Source of the DNA: DASVUC01 sp038237225
GTDB taxonomy: Bacteria > Planctomycetota > Phycisphaerae > Tepidisphaerales > Tepidisphaeraceae
NCBI GenBank assembly: GCA_038237225.1
Contig: JBBRYX010000018.1
Location: 1-64,000, forward strand
Reading direction: 5' to 3'
Length of the DNA stretch: 64,000 bases
This document shows, one piece after another, positions 17,895 to 25,645 of the stretch (its first letter is position 1; each line of letters begins with the position of its first letter). Both the position numbers and the translations under genes were made by a program. The notes under the pieces were generated by a model. The model did no database searches. It saw nothing but the letters and a program-made list of their open reading frames with translations, and was not told where the DNA came from.

Positions 17895-18724
17895 GATCGG
17901 CCTCGCAGGGGACAGGACGGATATGGGAACCCAAGAAGGGAACATCCAGAATATCATACCGTTGATTCCTCTTGCTTGGGTATTGAGGATACTCTGAATG
18001 TCCCCTTTAGCCGCCGGTCTGAGCGTAAAGCCGTAAGCCCCAACGTCCCGCCCTCCGGGAAAGGAGCGGTGAGACAACCCCTCCGTCCAATCGCCCCAAG
18101 TCTCAGGGGGGCTCGCCGCACGGGGGGGCCTCTCCCGGGCCCTCTCCGCACCACTCTTGCAGGGGGGGCTTCCCCCATTCAAGCCCTCCGATGTGGAGGA
18201 ACGGCGCGCGCGTCAGGGGGCGGGGAGGTGAGCGGGGGAGGCCGTAGGCCGGGGGCGGCGGCCGGGGGGGCGAGCCCCCGTCTGGTGACTAGCGCAACTC
18301 CGTGAGCCTCCGTGATCTCAGTGGTGAATCAAGTGCCCAATAAAACCGCACCGCTCGGATGCGCGCAGGCCTCGTCCCAGAAGATCGCTCCGGACGATGT
18401 AGGCGGGGGGATTGATTCGCCTGCTTTCGCGGCTCGCTTGGGGGGAGCGGTCAGCGCATTGGGGGAATGGGCAGCGCATTGGGGGGAGCGGTCATCGCGC
18501 TCGGGCGAGTGAGCGGCTCGCTTGGGGGAATGGAACTTCGCCCCGGGGGGGCGGGGGGGCGGGTAGGCGGGGGAGGGGAGGGGTTGGGGATCAGGCACGA
18601 AGGCACGAAGGCACGAAGGCAAGGAGGCACGGAGTGAAGGGAAGTCAGGGAGCCGGGGGTCTTCACTATTCCCTCTGTGGCTTGTCCCTCCCTTCGTGCC
18701 TGCGTGCCTGCGTGCCTGCTTCCA
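17895..18724. repeat. Long low-complexity intergenic region
   Basis: About 830 nt without a supported gene. It contains G-rich runs (18230-18270, 18540-18590), a degenerate tandem repeat of roughly 22 nt built on ATTGGGGGAATGGGCAGCGC (about 18437-18530), an octamer tract of AGGCACGA units (18593-18634) and a second octamer tract CGTGCCTG (about 18697-18720) just past the end of pyrG. It separates the RTX protein gene (upstream side) from the 3' end of pyrG. Confidence 0.6.
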
Positions 18725-20509
18725 TCACCTTCCCATCCCCACCGCGTCCCTCGGCTGCTCGGCGTATTGCATGGCGGCTTGGACCAAACCCAGGAACAGG
18801 GGGCTGGGGCGCAAGGGGCGACTGGTCAACTCGGGGTGGGCCTGGGTGCCGATGAAATACGGATGCACATCCTGGGGGAGTTCCAGGATCTGCATGATGG
18901 GCTGCTTGGGGTGTTTGCCGGAGAAGATCATGCCGGCTTCTTCTAATTGCGGGATGAATTTGGGGTCGACCTCGTAGCGGTGGCGGAATCGCAGGCGGAT
19001 TTTGGTTTGGTTGTCGAAGAGTTTGAAGGCGAGGGTGTCGGGTTTGATTTCGACGTCTTTGCCGCCAAGGCGCATGTTGCCGCCGAGGCCTTCGATTTTC
19101 TTTTGTTCGGGGAGGATGTCGATGACGGGGAATTTTGTGCGGGGATCAAACTCGGTGCTGTTGGCTTCGGGGATGCCGGCGACGTTGCGGGCGTATTCGA
19201 TGACGGCGGTTTGGAAGCCGAGACAGAGGCCGAGGTAGGGGATTTTATTTTCGCGGGCGTAGCGGATGCATTCGATTTTGCCTTCGGTGCCGCGGATCCC
19301 GAAGCCGCCGGGGACGATGATGCCGTGGACGTCCTTCAAGTGGCGGGTGACGGTGTGGGGATCGACGATGGTGGTGTCGATCCACTTGATGTTGACATGG
19401 ACCCCGGCGTGGACGGCGGAGTGCTCGAGGGCTTTGATGACGCTGGCGTAGCTGTCGCGGAGGGTGGTGTACTTGCCGGTGATGGCGATGGTGACTTCTT
19501 TGTTCGCTTTGCGGTCGCGGGAGTCGCGGGAGTCGCGGGAGGCGCGGGCGATGCGGTTGGTGAACCAGAGCCACTTGCCGCGGGCCTTGTCTTCGTTGCG
19601 CTGGTTCACGCGATCGTGGAGATTGAGCAGGGTGAGGACTTCGCGGTCGATGCCGGCTTCGCGCATGGATTCGGGGATGAGATAGATGCTCTCGACATCG
19701 TGCATGGAGAAGACGCGCTTCATCGCGACGTTGGTGTACATGCTGATCTTCTCACGCACCGATTCCTTGACCGGGTGCGCCGCCCGGCAGGCGATGAGGT
19801 TGGGCATGATGCCCATTTCCATCAGGCGCTTGATGCCAAGCTGCGCGGCTTTTGACTTCTGTTCACCGAGCGCGCCGGGTTCGAGAATGTACGTGAGCGC
19901 GACGAAGATGACCGAGCCTTCGCCTTCTTCGTAGGCGAGCTGGCGACAGGCTTCGAGATAGGCGTTGTTCTCGTAGTCGCCGACGGTGCCGCCGACTTCG
20001 ACGAAGATGACGTCAGCGCCCGTCTTGGCGGCAAGCTCGCGCAGGCGGAGCTTCACTTCACCGGTGACGTGCGGGATGAACTGGACATCGCGGCCAAGGT
20101 AGGATCCCTCGCGTTCCTTTTTAAGAACGGCGGACATGATCTGACCGTTGGTTGTGAAGTTGGCGGCACTGAGGTCCTGGTCGAGGAGGCGCTCGTAGGT
20201 GCCGAGATCCATATCCGTTTCCATGCCGTCATCCATGACGAAAACTTCGCCGTGGCGATAGGGGTTGAGCGTGCCGGAGTCGATGTTGAGGTAACCCTCC
20301 ATTTTGATGGGGGCGACCTTGAGGCCCTTGTCCTGCATGAGTTTGGCGAGGGATGAGGAGAAGATACCTTTGCCGAGTCCTGACATGACGGTGCCGACGA
20401 CGACGACGTAACGGGGATGACCCTTCTTATAGCCCGCGGGCATCGGCGTGTAGAACTCGGTTTCATCGGTGGTGCTCGCCAGGCTGGCTAGAAGTTCTTC
20501 GCTGCTCAT
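18725..20509 (-). CDS. pyrG: CTP synthase
   Basis: A 594-residue enzyme making CTP from UTP, ATP and glutamine. The N-terminal synthase domain has the P-loop region VVVVGTVMSGLGKGI and YRHGEVFVMDDGMETDMDLG; the C-terminal glutamine amidotransferase domain has the nucleophile elbow GLCLGFQ and the ending TQAHPE. Length is close to the usual ~540 plus an N-terminal extension of about 30. Several core positions are atypical: KMEGYLNIDSGTLNPYRHG where most enzymes have K-x-D-P-Y-I-N-x-D-x-G-T-M. A short SRD repeat (near 19517-19545) lies in the linker between domains. kdsB is immediately upstream on the same strand. Confidence 0.95.
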   Translation of the reverse strand: MSSEELLASLASTTDETEFYTPMPAGYKKGHPRYVVVVGTVMSGLGKGIFSSSLAKLMQDKGLKVAPIKMEGYLNIDSGTLNPYRHGEVFVMDDGMETDMDLGTYERLLDQDLSAANFTTNGQIMSAVLKKEREGSYLGRDVQFIPHVTGEVKLRLRELAAKTGADVIFVEVGGTVGDYENNAYLEACRQLAYEEGEGSVIFVALTYILEPGALGEQKSKAAQLGIKRLMEMGIMPNLIACRAAHPVKESVREKISMYTNVAMKRVFSMHDVESIYLIPESMREAGIDREVLTLLNLHDRVNQRNEDKARGKWLWFTNRIARASRDSRDSRDRKANKEVTIAITGKYTTLRDSYASVIKALEHSAVHAGVHVNIKWIDTTIVDPHTVTRHLKDVHGIIVPGGFGIRGTEGKIECIRYARENKIPYLGLCLGFQTAVIEYARNVAGIPEANSTEFDPRTKFPVIDILPEQKKIEGLGGNMRLGGKDVEIKPDTLAFKLFDNQTKIRLRFRHRYEVDPKFIPQLEEAGMIFSGKHPKQPIMQILELPQDVHPYFIGTQAHPELTSRPLRPSPLFLGLVQAAMQYAEQPRDAVGMGR

Positions 20510-20515
20510 AGTTTT

Positions 20516-20576
20516 GTCCGTGGTCCGTGGTCCGTGGTCCGTTGCCGTCTTTCACAACGGACAACGGACTACGGAC
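20516..20576. repeat. Inverted heptamer repeats between kdsB and pyrG
   Basis: Three GTCCGTG heptamers and GTCCGTTG (20516-20544) face CAACGGA, CAACGGA and CTACGGA (20555-20575). The arm 30-44 of this block pairs with 62-76 with a single mismatch over 15 bp. The stop codon of kdsB (complement of 20569-20571) lies inside the right arm. The hairpin may affect readthrough into pyrG or be simply a repeat. Confidence 0.75.
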
Positions 20577-21312
20577 TATTCTTGTAGCTTTTCACAAACG
20601 CTTCGTATTGCTCTCTCGTATCGATGCCGTGGGTGGCGCGATCGACTTTTAACACAAAGAGGGTCCGCGCGCGTTCGAGGGCGCGGAGTTGCTCCAGTTT
20701 TTCGGCGGTTTCGCAGGGAGTCGGTTCCCAGCTCGCAAAATCCAGTAGGAATCGCCGTTGGTAGGCGTAGATCCCCAGATGCAAATAATAGGCAGGACGC
20801 GGACCCTCCGCGCTGCCCGTGCGATCGCGCCAGAATGGAATCGGCGAGCGCGAGAAATACATCGCGTGGCCGTTCCTGGCGAGGATAACCTTGACCAGGT
20901 TCGGATTGCTGACGTCGGAGTCTTCGGGGAAGGGGCAAGCCGCGGTGGCCATGTCGTCATCGCGCTCTTCAAGGCGCTGAATCAGTCCATCGACGATCGC
21001 GGGCTCGATTTCCGGCTCATCGCCCTGCACGTTGACGATGATGTCATCTTCGAGTTTCTCGGCGACCTCCGCGATTCGATCCGTGCCGGACTGGTGGGCG
21101 GGGGAGGTCATCACCACCTTCGTGTTGTAAGGCTTGAGCGCTTCGACGATCCGCGCGTCGTCGGCGGCGACGATGATCTGCGTGACGCGGGTGCAGCGAT
21201 TGACCTGATCGACAACGTGCTGGACGAGAGGCTTCCCGGTCTCGGCGGCGATGATCTTGCCGGGGAAACGGGTGGACGCGAAGCGGGCGGGAATGATGAC
21301 GGTTGCAGGCAA
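20569..21312 (-). CDS. kdsB: 3-deoxy-manno-octulosonate cytidylyltransferase
   Basis: A 247-residue enzyme that activates KDO as CMP-KDO for lipopolysaccharide core synthesis. Family motifs: VIIPARFASTRFPGKII at the N-terminus (CTP-binding loop), VNVQGDEPEIEP (metal/CTP), YFSRSPIPFWR and LHLGIYAYQRRFLL. The start is a TTG at 21312 (complement), with GAGG 7 nt upstream, so the N-terminus is MPATVIIPARF. It uses the CTP made by the next gene, pyrG, and the pair is a common arrangement. Presence of KDO activation implies an LPS-type outer membrane. Confidence 0.95.
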   Translation of the reverse strand: MPATVIIPARFASTRFPGKIIAAETGKPLVQHVVDQVNRCTRVTQIIVAADDARIVEALKPYNTKVVMTSPAHQSGTDRIAEVAEKLEDDIIVNVQGDEPEIEPAIVDGLIQRLEERDDDMATAACPFPEDSDVSNPNLVKVILARNGHAMYFSRSPIPFWRDRTGSAEGPRPAYYLHLGIYAYQRRFLLDFASWEPTPCETAEKLEQLRALERARTLFVLKVDRATHGIDTREQYEAFVKSYKNSP

Positions 21313-21385
21313 AGTCGGCCTCTTGAAAAACCGGGTTCAGGTCAACTTCAAACTGCGGGGCGAGGGTAAGGGAGAAGAGCTTGGG

Positions 21386-21430
21386 AGGCAAGAGGCAAGG
21401 GGTAAAAGGCAAGAGGCAAGAGGCAAGAGG
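21386..21430. repeat. AGGCAAG heptamer tract
   Basis: Tandem copies of AGGCAAG with a few variants between kdsB and the tRNA gene. The same heptamer recurs at 37593-37665. Confidence 0.8.
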
Positions 21431-21523
21431 GTCAGCTGTTTTTTTTGAAGGTGACACTTTTATTGCAACAGGGCACACTGATCGCCGGCGATTGCGGCGA
21501 TGCCGGTTCTCTCTTATCCTCAC

Positions 21524-21559
21524 CGGGCAGACTGCGGGCCTCTTGGCGGAATTGGCAGA
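21524..21559 (+). repeat. Duplicate of the tRNA-Leu 5' half and its flank
   Basis: 36 nt here (starting CGGGCAGACTGCGGGCC) recur exactly at 21590-21625, offset by 66 nt. The copy includes the acceptor 5' strand GGCCTCT (21537-21543) and D-arm (GGCGGAATTGGCAGA) of the tRNA gene and stops within the D-arm. There is no anticodon arm or 3' acceptor strand after it, so it is a partial duplicate, not a second tRNA. Confidence 0.9.
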
Positions 21560-21602
21560 ATGTCGCCAGACTGGAAAGCTTTATCCCCGCGGGCAGACTG
21601 CG

Positions 21603-21686
21603 GGCCTCTTGGCGGAATTGGCAGACGCGATGGATTCAAAATCCATTTCCCGAAAGGGAGTATCGGTTCAACTCCGATAGAGGCCA
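21603..21686 (+). tRNA. tRNA-Leu (anticodon CAA)
   Basis: 84-nt class II tRNA. Acceptor GGCCTCT (21603-21609) pairs with AGAGGCC (21679-21685), discriminator A 21686. D-arm GGCGGAATTGGCAGACGC, anticodon stem ATGGA/TCCAT with loop TTCAAAA and anticodon CAA at 21637-21639, long variable arm TTCCCGAAAGGGAG, T-arm ATCGG-TTCAACT-CCGAT. The 3' CCA is not encoded. It reads the UUG leucine codon. Confidence 0.96.
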
Positions 21687-21769
21687 TTGGTTCCTTCCTC
21701 TCGCGCTGAACTTCGACGTGACGCATACCATCCGCTTGTAACACGCATCGGACAACACTTTGCGTTTAG

Positions 21770-21789
21770 CCCCGGTCGGAAGACCGGGG
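21770..21789. repeat. Short perfect hairpin (CCCCGGTC/GACCGGGG)
   Basis: 8-bp arms around GGAA, followed by TTAC. One of several intergenic hairpins of the same design in the window; it lies before the aldo/keto reductase gene. Confidence 0.7.
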
Positions 21790-21824
21790 TTACGTTCGTA
21801 TGAGCGCAACCGTACACTCCCGTC

Positions 21825-22802
21825 ATGAACTACCACCCGCTCGGATCCACGGACGTCAAAGTCTCGGAAATCTCCTTCGGCTGCTGGACCATGGGAGGTC
21901 TCAACTGGGTCAACGGAACCCCCAACGGTTGGGCCAACGTCAACGAGGACGAAATCACCGCCGCCATCAAGGTCGGGATTGATGCGGACGTCAATCACTT
22001 CGACAACGCCGATGTCTACGGCAACGGCAAGGCGGAGCGCATGTTGGCCCGCGTCCTCAAGCGCCTTGGCAAGAAATCCACCGACTTCATCATCGCCACC
22101 AAAATCGGCTGGTTTCCCGGCACCGCCGAGCATGCGTATGAGCCGGCGCATATTCGCCATCAATGCGAGCAGTCGCTCGTCAACCTGGAGCGCGATTACA
22201 TCGACATCTATTACTTTCATCACGGCGACTTTGGTCCTGACGACAAGTACCTCCACGATGCGGCCCGGGTCATGGACGATTTGGTGAAGGAGGGGAAGGT
22301 TCGCATCAAGGGTCAATCCGCGTACTCCGACAAGGACTTCGCCAAGACGATTCCGATCGTGCGCCCCCAGGTTTTGCAGAGTTGGGCGCATGCGTTGGAC
22401 GATCAGTTCGTCCGCCCCGGCTCCGCGGTGAGCAGGCTGATGGAGGAGCACAATCTTTCGTTCGTCGCCTTCAGCCCGCTCGCGCAAGCGCGATTGCTCG
22501 ACAAGTTTGATCCGAAAAATCCGCCGCAGTTCGAGCTTGGGGACAATCGGAAAAGCAACAAGGCCTTCTCCGCCGAAGAGCTTGAGAAACTCAAGCCGAA
22601 GCTGCAAAAGCTCAAGCAGCGTTTTGGCGATTCGACTGAAGCGCTTGCTTCGATGGCACTGAATTATGTGCTTGCGATGCCGAGAGTCGCGTGCGTCATT
22701 CCGGGATTTCGCAATGAGCGGCAGGCGAGAATCAACGTCGCCGGGCAAGGCCGCGCTTTGTCGCAGGACGATTTGAAGTTTGTTCGGGAATCCCTGGCGT
22801 AG
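21825..22802 (+). CDS. Aldo/keto reductase
   Basis: A 325-residue NADPH-dependent oxidoreductase with a TIM-barrel fold. The catalytic tetrad is visible: D60 and Y65 (HFDNADVYGNG), K93 (IIATKIGWF) and H132 (YYFHHGD). The C-terminal part has the cofactor-binding pattern around VIPGFRNERQARINVAG. Members reduce aldehydes and ketones; the substrate is unknown. Encoded alone on the plus strand between the tRNA and coaX. Confidence 0.9.
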   Translation: MNYHPLGSTDVKVSEISFGCWTMGGLNWVNGTPNGWANVNEDEITAAIKVGIDADVNHFDNADVYGNGKAERMLARVLKRLGKKSTDFIIATKIGWFPGTAEHAYEPAHIRHQCEQSLVNLERDYIDIYYFHHGDFGPDDKYLHDAARVMDDLVKEGKVRIKGQSAYSDKDFAKTIPIVRPQVLQSWAHALDDQFVRPGSAVSRLMEEHNLSFVAFSPLAQARLLDKFDPKNPPQFELGDNRKSNKAFSAEELEKLKPKLQKLKQRFGDSTEALASMALNYVLAMPRVACVIPGFRNERQARINVAGQGRALSQDDLKFVRESLA

Positions 22803-22826
22803 GGTATTCCGTTTCAGCATTTCGAA

Positions 22827-22850
22827 GGTGGGCGGCGCCCACCCTACAAT
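22827..22850 (+). promoter_or_regulatory. Hairpin plus TACAAT -10 directly before coaX
   Basis: GGTGGGC (22827-22833) pairs with GCCCACC (22837-22843), then TACAAT (22845-22850) lies 6 nt before the ATG at 22857. Transcription would start at or next to the ATG, giving a leaderless message. The hairpin occupies the -35/-10 spacer. Confidence 0.5.
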
Positions 22851-22856
22851 AATCGA

Positions 22857-23630
22857 ATGGACATCAACCTCATGGTCTTGAATGTCGGCAACAGCCGGTT
22901 GTCGATTGGCGCGTTTGTCGCGGGGAATCTGGAGTTTGTGACGCGACTGACGCACGCGCAGCGGCCGGATTGGGCGGGAAAGATCGCAGACGTTTGGGAG
23001 CGGATCAAGGATCGAGAGGATGCCGCCATCGCGGGGGCGAGCGTGAACCCATCGATGTCCGAGCCGGTCGAGCTTCTTGTGGAGCAGGTGACGGGCGCGA
23101 AGGTTCAGTGGGTGGGGCCGGACCTGGACCTGCCGATCAAGGTGCTGACGGAGGCGCCTGAGCAAACGGGCATCGATCGAGTCGTGAACGTCGCGGCGGC
23201 GTATGAGCAGATGCAGAAGGCGTGCGTCGTCGTCGATGCGGGCACGGCCATCACCGTCGACTGCTGCAACGATGAAGGGCACTTTCTGGGCGGCGCGATC
23301 GCGCCGGGCGTGAACGTCATGCTCGATGCGCTGCATGAGCACACGGCGAAGCTTCCGCGCGTGCCTTTCAAAGCTCCCTCGGGCGCGTTCGGAAAGAGCA
23401 CTGAATCCGCTATTCAGTTCGGCGTCTACCACGGCGTTCGCGGGCTGGTGAAGGAGCTTGCCGAGGCCTACGCCACGGAGCTTGGATTCTGGCCCGACAT
23501 TATCGCGACCGGCGGCGACGCGAAAGAATTGTTCGATGGATGGGAGCTGATTCACGCGATCTCGCCGGACCTGACGCTGTACGGGATCGCGCTGGCGTTC
23601 ACCAACCACCACATCAAGCACGACTCGTAA
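22857..23630 (+). CDS. coaX: Type III pantothenate kinase
   Basis: A 257-residue enzyme for the first step of CoA synthesis (pantothenate + ATP). Motifs: GIDRVVN (105-111), VVDAGTAITVD (125-135) with the catalytic region, GGAIAPGVNVMLDALHEHTA, and IIATGGDA near the end. The N-terminal phosphate-binding loop reads NVGNSRLSIG, where most CoaX proteins have D-x-G-N-T/S; the Asp is replaced by Asn. The start is preceded by a TACAAT box with almost no leader. The MnmE-like gene begins 3 nt after the stop. Confidence 0.9.
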   Translation: MDINLMVLNVGNSRLSIGAFVAGNLEFVTRLTHAQRPDWAGKIADVWERIKDREDAAIAGASVNPSMSEPVELLVEQVTGAKVQWVGPDLDLPIKVLTEAPEQTGIDRVVNVAAAYEQMQKACVVVDAGTAITVDCCNDEGHFLGGAIAPGVNVMLDALHEHTAKLPRVPFKAPSGAFGKSTESAIQFGVYHGVRGLVKELAEAYATELGFWPDIIATGGDAKELFDGWELIHAISPDLTLYGIALAFTNHHIKHDS

Positions 23631-23633
23631 CCC

Positions 23634-24686
23634 GTGAGCACCCACCGAGCCATCGTGTTGACACCGCCCGGCGCCGGCGCTATTGCGGTCATCCGCATCG
23701 TTGGGCCCGGCGTGCGGGCGTTCCTGGAGAAACATTTTTCGAAGCGCGCGGTCGAAGGCCGCTGCGTTTATGGAGAGATACGAGATGGGGACCGGGTGCT
23801 GGATGATGGCGTTGTCGTTCTGCTGCCGGGAGAAGCGGGCGCGGACCTGAATGTCCACGGCGGAGTATGGGTTTTGGAGTCGATTCTTGAACTGTTGGCG
23901 CGAGAAGGTTTCGCGGTCCACGGCGCGGGCGAATTGCCGCCGCCTTTGGAGGCGGTGGATGGGGAATCGGTTTTGGAGCGTGAGCTGCCGGCGTATCTGC
24001 CGCTGGCGCGAAGTCGCGAAGGCATTGAGATGCTGCTGGCGCAGCCGGGAGCTTGGAAGAAACTTCGAGAGGGGCGGATTGAGCGTGGGACGATCGATGC
24101 GATTCTTGCGGATCGGGGGCTTTGGTGGATGCTGAATCCGCCGCGGGTTGCGATTGTCGGAATCGCCAACGTCGGCAAGTCGACGCTGGCGAATCAGCTT
24201 TTCGCGCAGGAGCGATCGATCGCGGCAGATCTTCCGGGCACAACCCGTGACTGGGTTGGCGAGAGCGCGAATCTGGACGGTCTCGTCGTCACGCTGGTCG
24301 ATACGCCGGGCCTGCGGGCGACTGAGGACCCGATCGAGCGGGCAGCGATTGATCAAAGCGCAGAGCAGGTGGCGTCGGCGGATCTCGTCCTGCTCGTCCT
24401 CGACGCTTCGATCGAACTTTCGGAACAGTCTCATTTGCTCGAACAATTCCCCATCTCCCTCCCGGTGATCAACAAGATCGATCGGGCGCTGGCCTGGGTG
24501 GATTCGATGCCCCAGGCGATTCGCACGATCGCGACGACGGGCGAAGGCGTCGACGCAATACGGGCCGCTGTACGGCGGTGGTTTGACTGCGAAAACTTTG
24601 GCCCCCAGGCGCGCTGGTGGACGCCGCGACAGCGCGGCGTCCTCCAGGGTGCTCGAGAAAATCCTCGACTTCTTGACGACCTGTGA
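23634..24686 (+). CDS. MnmE-like GTPase, short form
   Basis: A 350-residue protein starting at a GTG. The N-terminal ~115 residues resemble the TrmE N-domain (RAIVLTPPGAGAIAVIRIVG). The G domain is complete: P-loop GIANVGKST (176-184), PGTTRD (201-206), DTPG (223-226) and NKID. MnmE modifies the wobble uridine of tRNA with MnmG. Here the helical domain is shortened (total ~450 in MnmE) and the C-terminal C-[I/L]-G-K motif is absent; the only nearby Cys is in FDCENFG. It may be a MnmE paralog with another role. Adjacent to coaX; its stop is 4 nt from the convergent next gene. Confidence 0.8.
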   Translation: MSTHRAIVLTPPGAGAIAVIRIVGPGVRAFLEKHFSKRAVEGRCVYGEIRDGDRVLDDGVVVLLPGEAGADLNVHGGVWVLESILELLAREGFAVHGAGELPPPLEAVDGESVLERELPAYLPLARSREGIEMLLAQPGAWKKLREGRIERGTIDAILADRGLWWMLNPPRVAIVGIANVGKSTLANQLFAQERSIAADLPGTTRDWVGESANLDGLVVTLVDTPGLRATEDPIERAAIDQSAEQVASADLVLLVLDASIELSEQSHLLEQFPISLPVINKIDRALAWVDSMPQAIRTIATTGEGVDAIRAAVRRWFDCENFGPQARWWTPRQRGVLQGARENPRLLDDL

Positions 24687-24690
24687 ATGT

Positions 24691-25560
24691 TCAGGTCGTC
24701 GTTGTCGTGCTGACGGCAATCGCTTTGAGATCGGCGGCGAGCTTTTCCAAGTCCGCCTTGATCGCGGCGCGGTCGGCGGCAATCTTTTCGGCAAGGGCCT
24801 TCTGATCGGTGTCGATCTTTGCGAAGAGCGGCGCGAGCGCGGGGTCGAGCGAAATCAGCTTGTCGTTGATGGCCTTGCGGTCGGCGTCGATCTTGGCCTT
24901 GAGGGCGGACTGGTCGGCCTTGAGCGTGTCGGTCAGCGGCTTGATGGCGGCTTCGTGGGCGGCGCGGTCATCGGAAAGCTTCTTTTTAGCGTTGGTCAGG
25001 GCATCGTCGTCACCCGATTGCCTGGCGTTTCGAACCGCTTTGAGATCGGCGCGAATGACGGCAGCCCAGGGTTTGTCGGCGTCGCGGATGGCCTTCTGGT
25101 CGTCGTGGAGCGTCGCGTTGCCGGCCTTCTGATCGGCTTTGAGCTGGTCGCGGAGAGATTTGAGCTGGTCTTCAAGATCAGGCGTGCTGTCAGCGAGCTT
25201 CTTGATCTCGTCGGTGATTGCCTTGCGATCGGCGCGGAGCGTTGCTTCGCCTTCGCGCTGATCCATTCGGAGTTGGCGCTGATCTTTTTGGAGCTGCTCG
25301 CGATCGGCGACGATGGTGGGGTCGTCGGAAAATTGACCCGCGCCTTGCTGCCCACCCGGCGGCGGCTGCCGCTGACCGCCGGGAGGCGGTTGCTGCTGTC
25401 GATCGGGGGGCGGCTGTTGACCATTTGGCGGCGGGGGGAGGTGCTGGTCGGGGGGCTGCTGTCCACCGGGGGGCGGCGGCGGCCTTAGCGCGAGCGAGGA
25501 GACGGACAGGAACATGCGGGATTCGAGCGACTGAAGCATGAAGATGGGCTGGCGACTCAT
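24691..25560 (-). CDS. LESR-motif secreted coiled-coil protein
   Basis: A 289-residue protein. Residues 11-18 (SLESRMFLS) are a variant of the planctomycete LEPR motif, so it is likely exported. A Pro/Gln/Gly-rich low-complexity part (about 28-75: repeated PPPGGQ and PPPDRQ) is followed by a long charged helix rich in ADRKAI and DQRAL-like units (about 80-280). No enzyme motif. Possibly a cell-surface spacer or structural protein. Confidence 0.65.
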   Translation of the reverse strand: MSRQPIFMLQSLESRMFLSVSSLALRPPPPPGGQQPPDQHLPPPPNGQQPPPDRQQQPPPGGQRQPPPGGQQGAGQFSDDPTIVADREQLQKDQRQLRMDQREGEATLRADRKAITDEIKKLADSTPDLEDQLKSLRDQLKADQKAGNATLHDDQKAIRDADKPWAAVIRADLKAVRNARQSGDDDALTNAKKKLSDDRAAHEAAIKPLTDTLKADQSALKAKIDADRKAINDKLISLDPALAPLFAKIDTDQKALAEKIAADRAAIKADLEKLAADLKAIAVSTTTTT

Positions 25561-25645
25561 GGATGACTCCTAGTCATTTAAGACCTAATAGGAACGACGC
25601 CGGTTGAAGGATATTTCGGTTTGCCAGGAGTTTGTGCGGGAAAGC

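Noticed and set aside
18593..18634. Tandem repeats considered as a CRISPR array
   Set aside because: Units are 7-8 nt without spacers, and no cas gene is present.
21524..21600. Second tRNA-Leu gene upstream of the first
   Set aside because: Only the 5' half matches; no anticodon arm, T-arm or acceptor 3' strand can be folded.
21636..24794. Very long minus-strand open frame (1052 codons) opposite the aldo/keto reductase, coaX and MnmE-like genes
   Set aside because: It runs antisense through three well-supported genes, is Arg/His-rich as expected for the complement of GC-rich codons, and shows no family motif.
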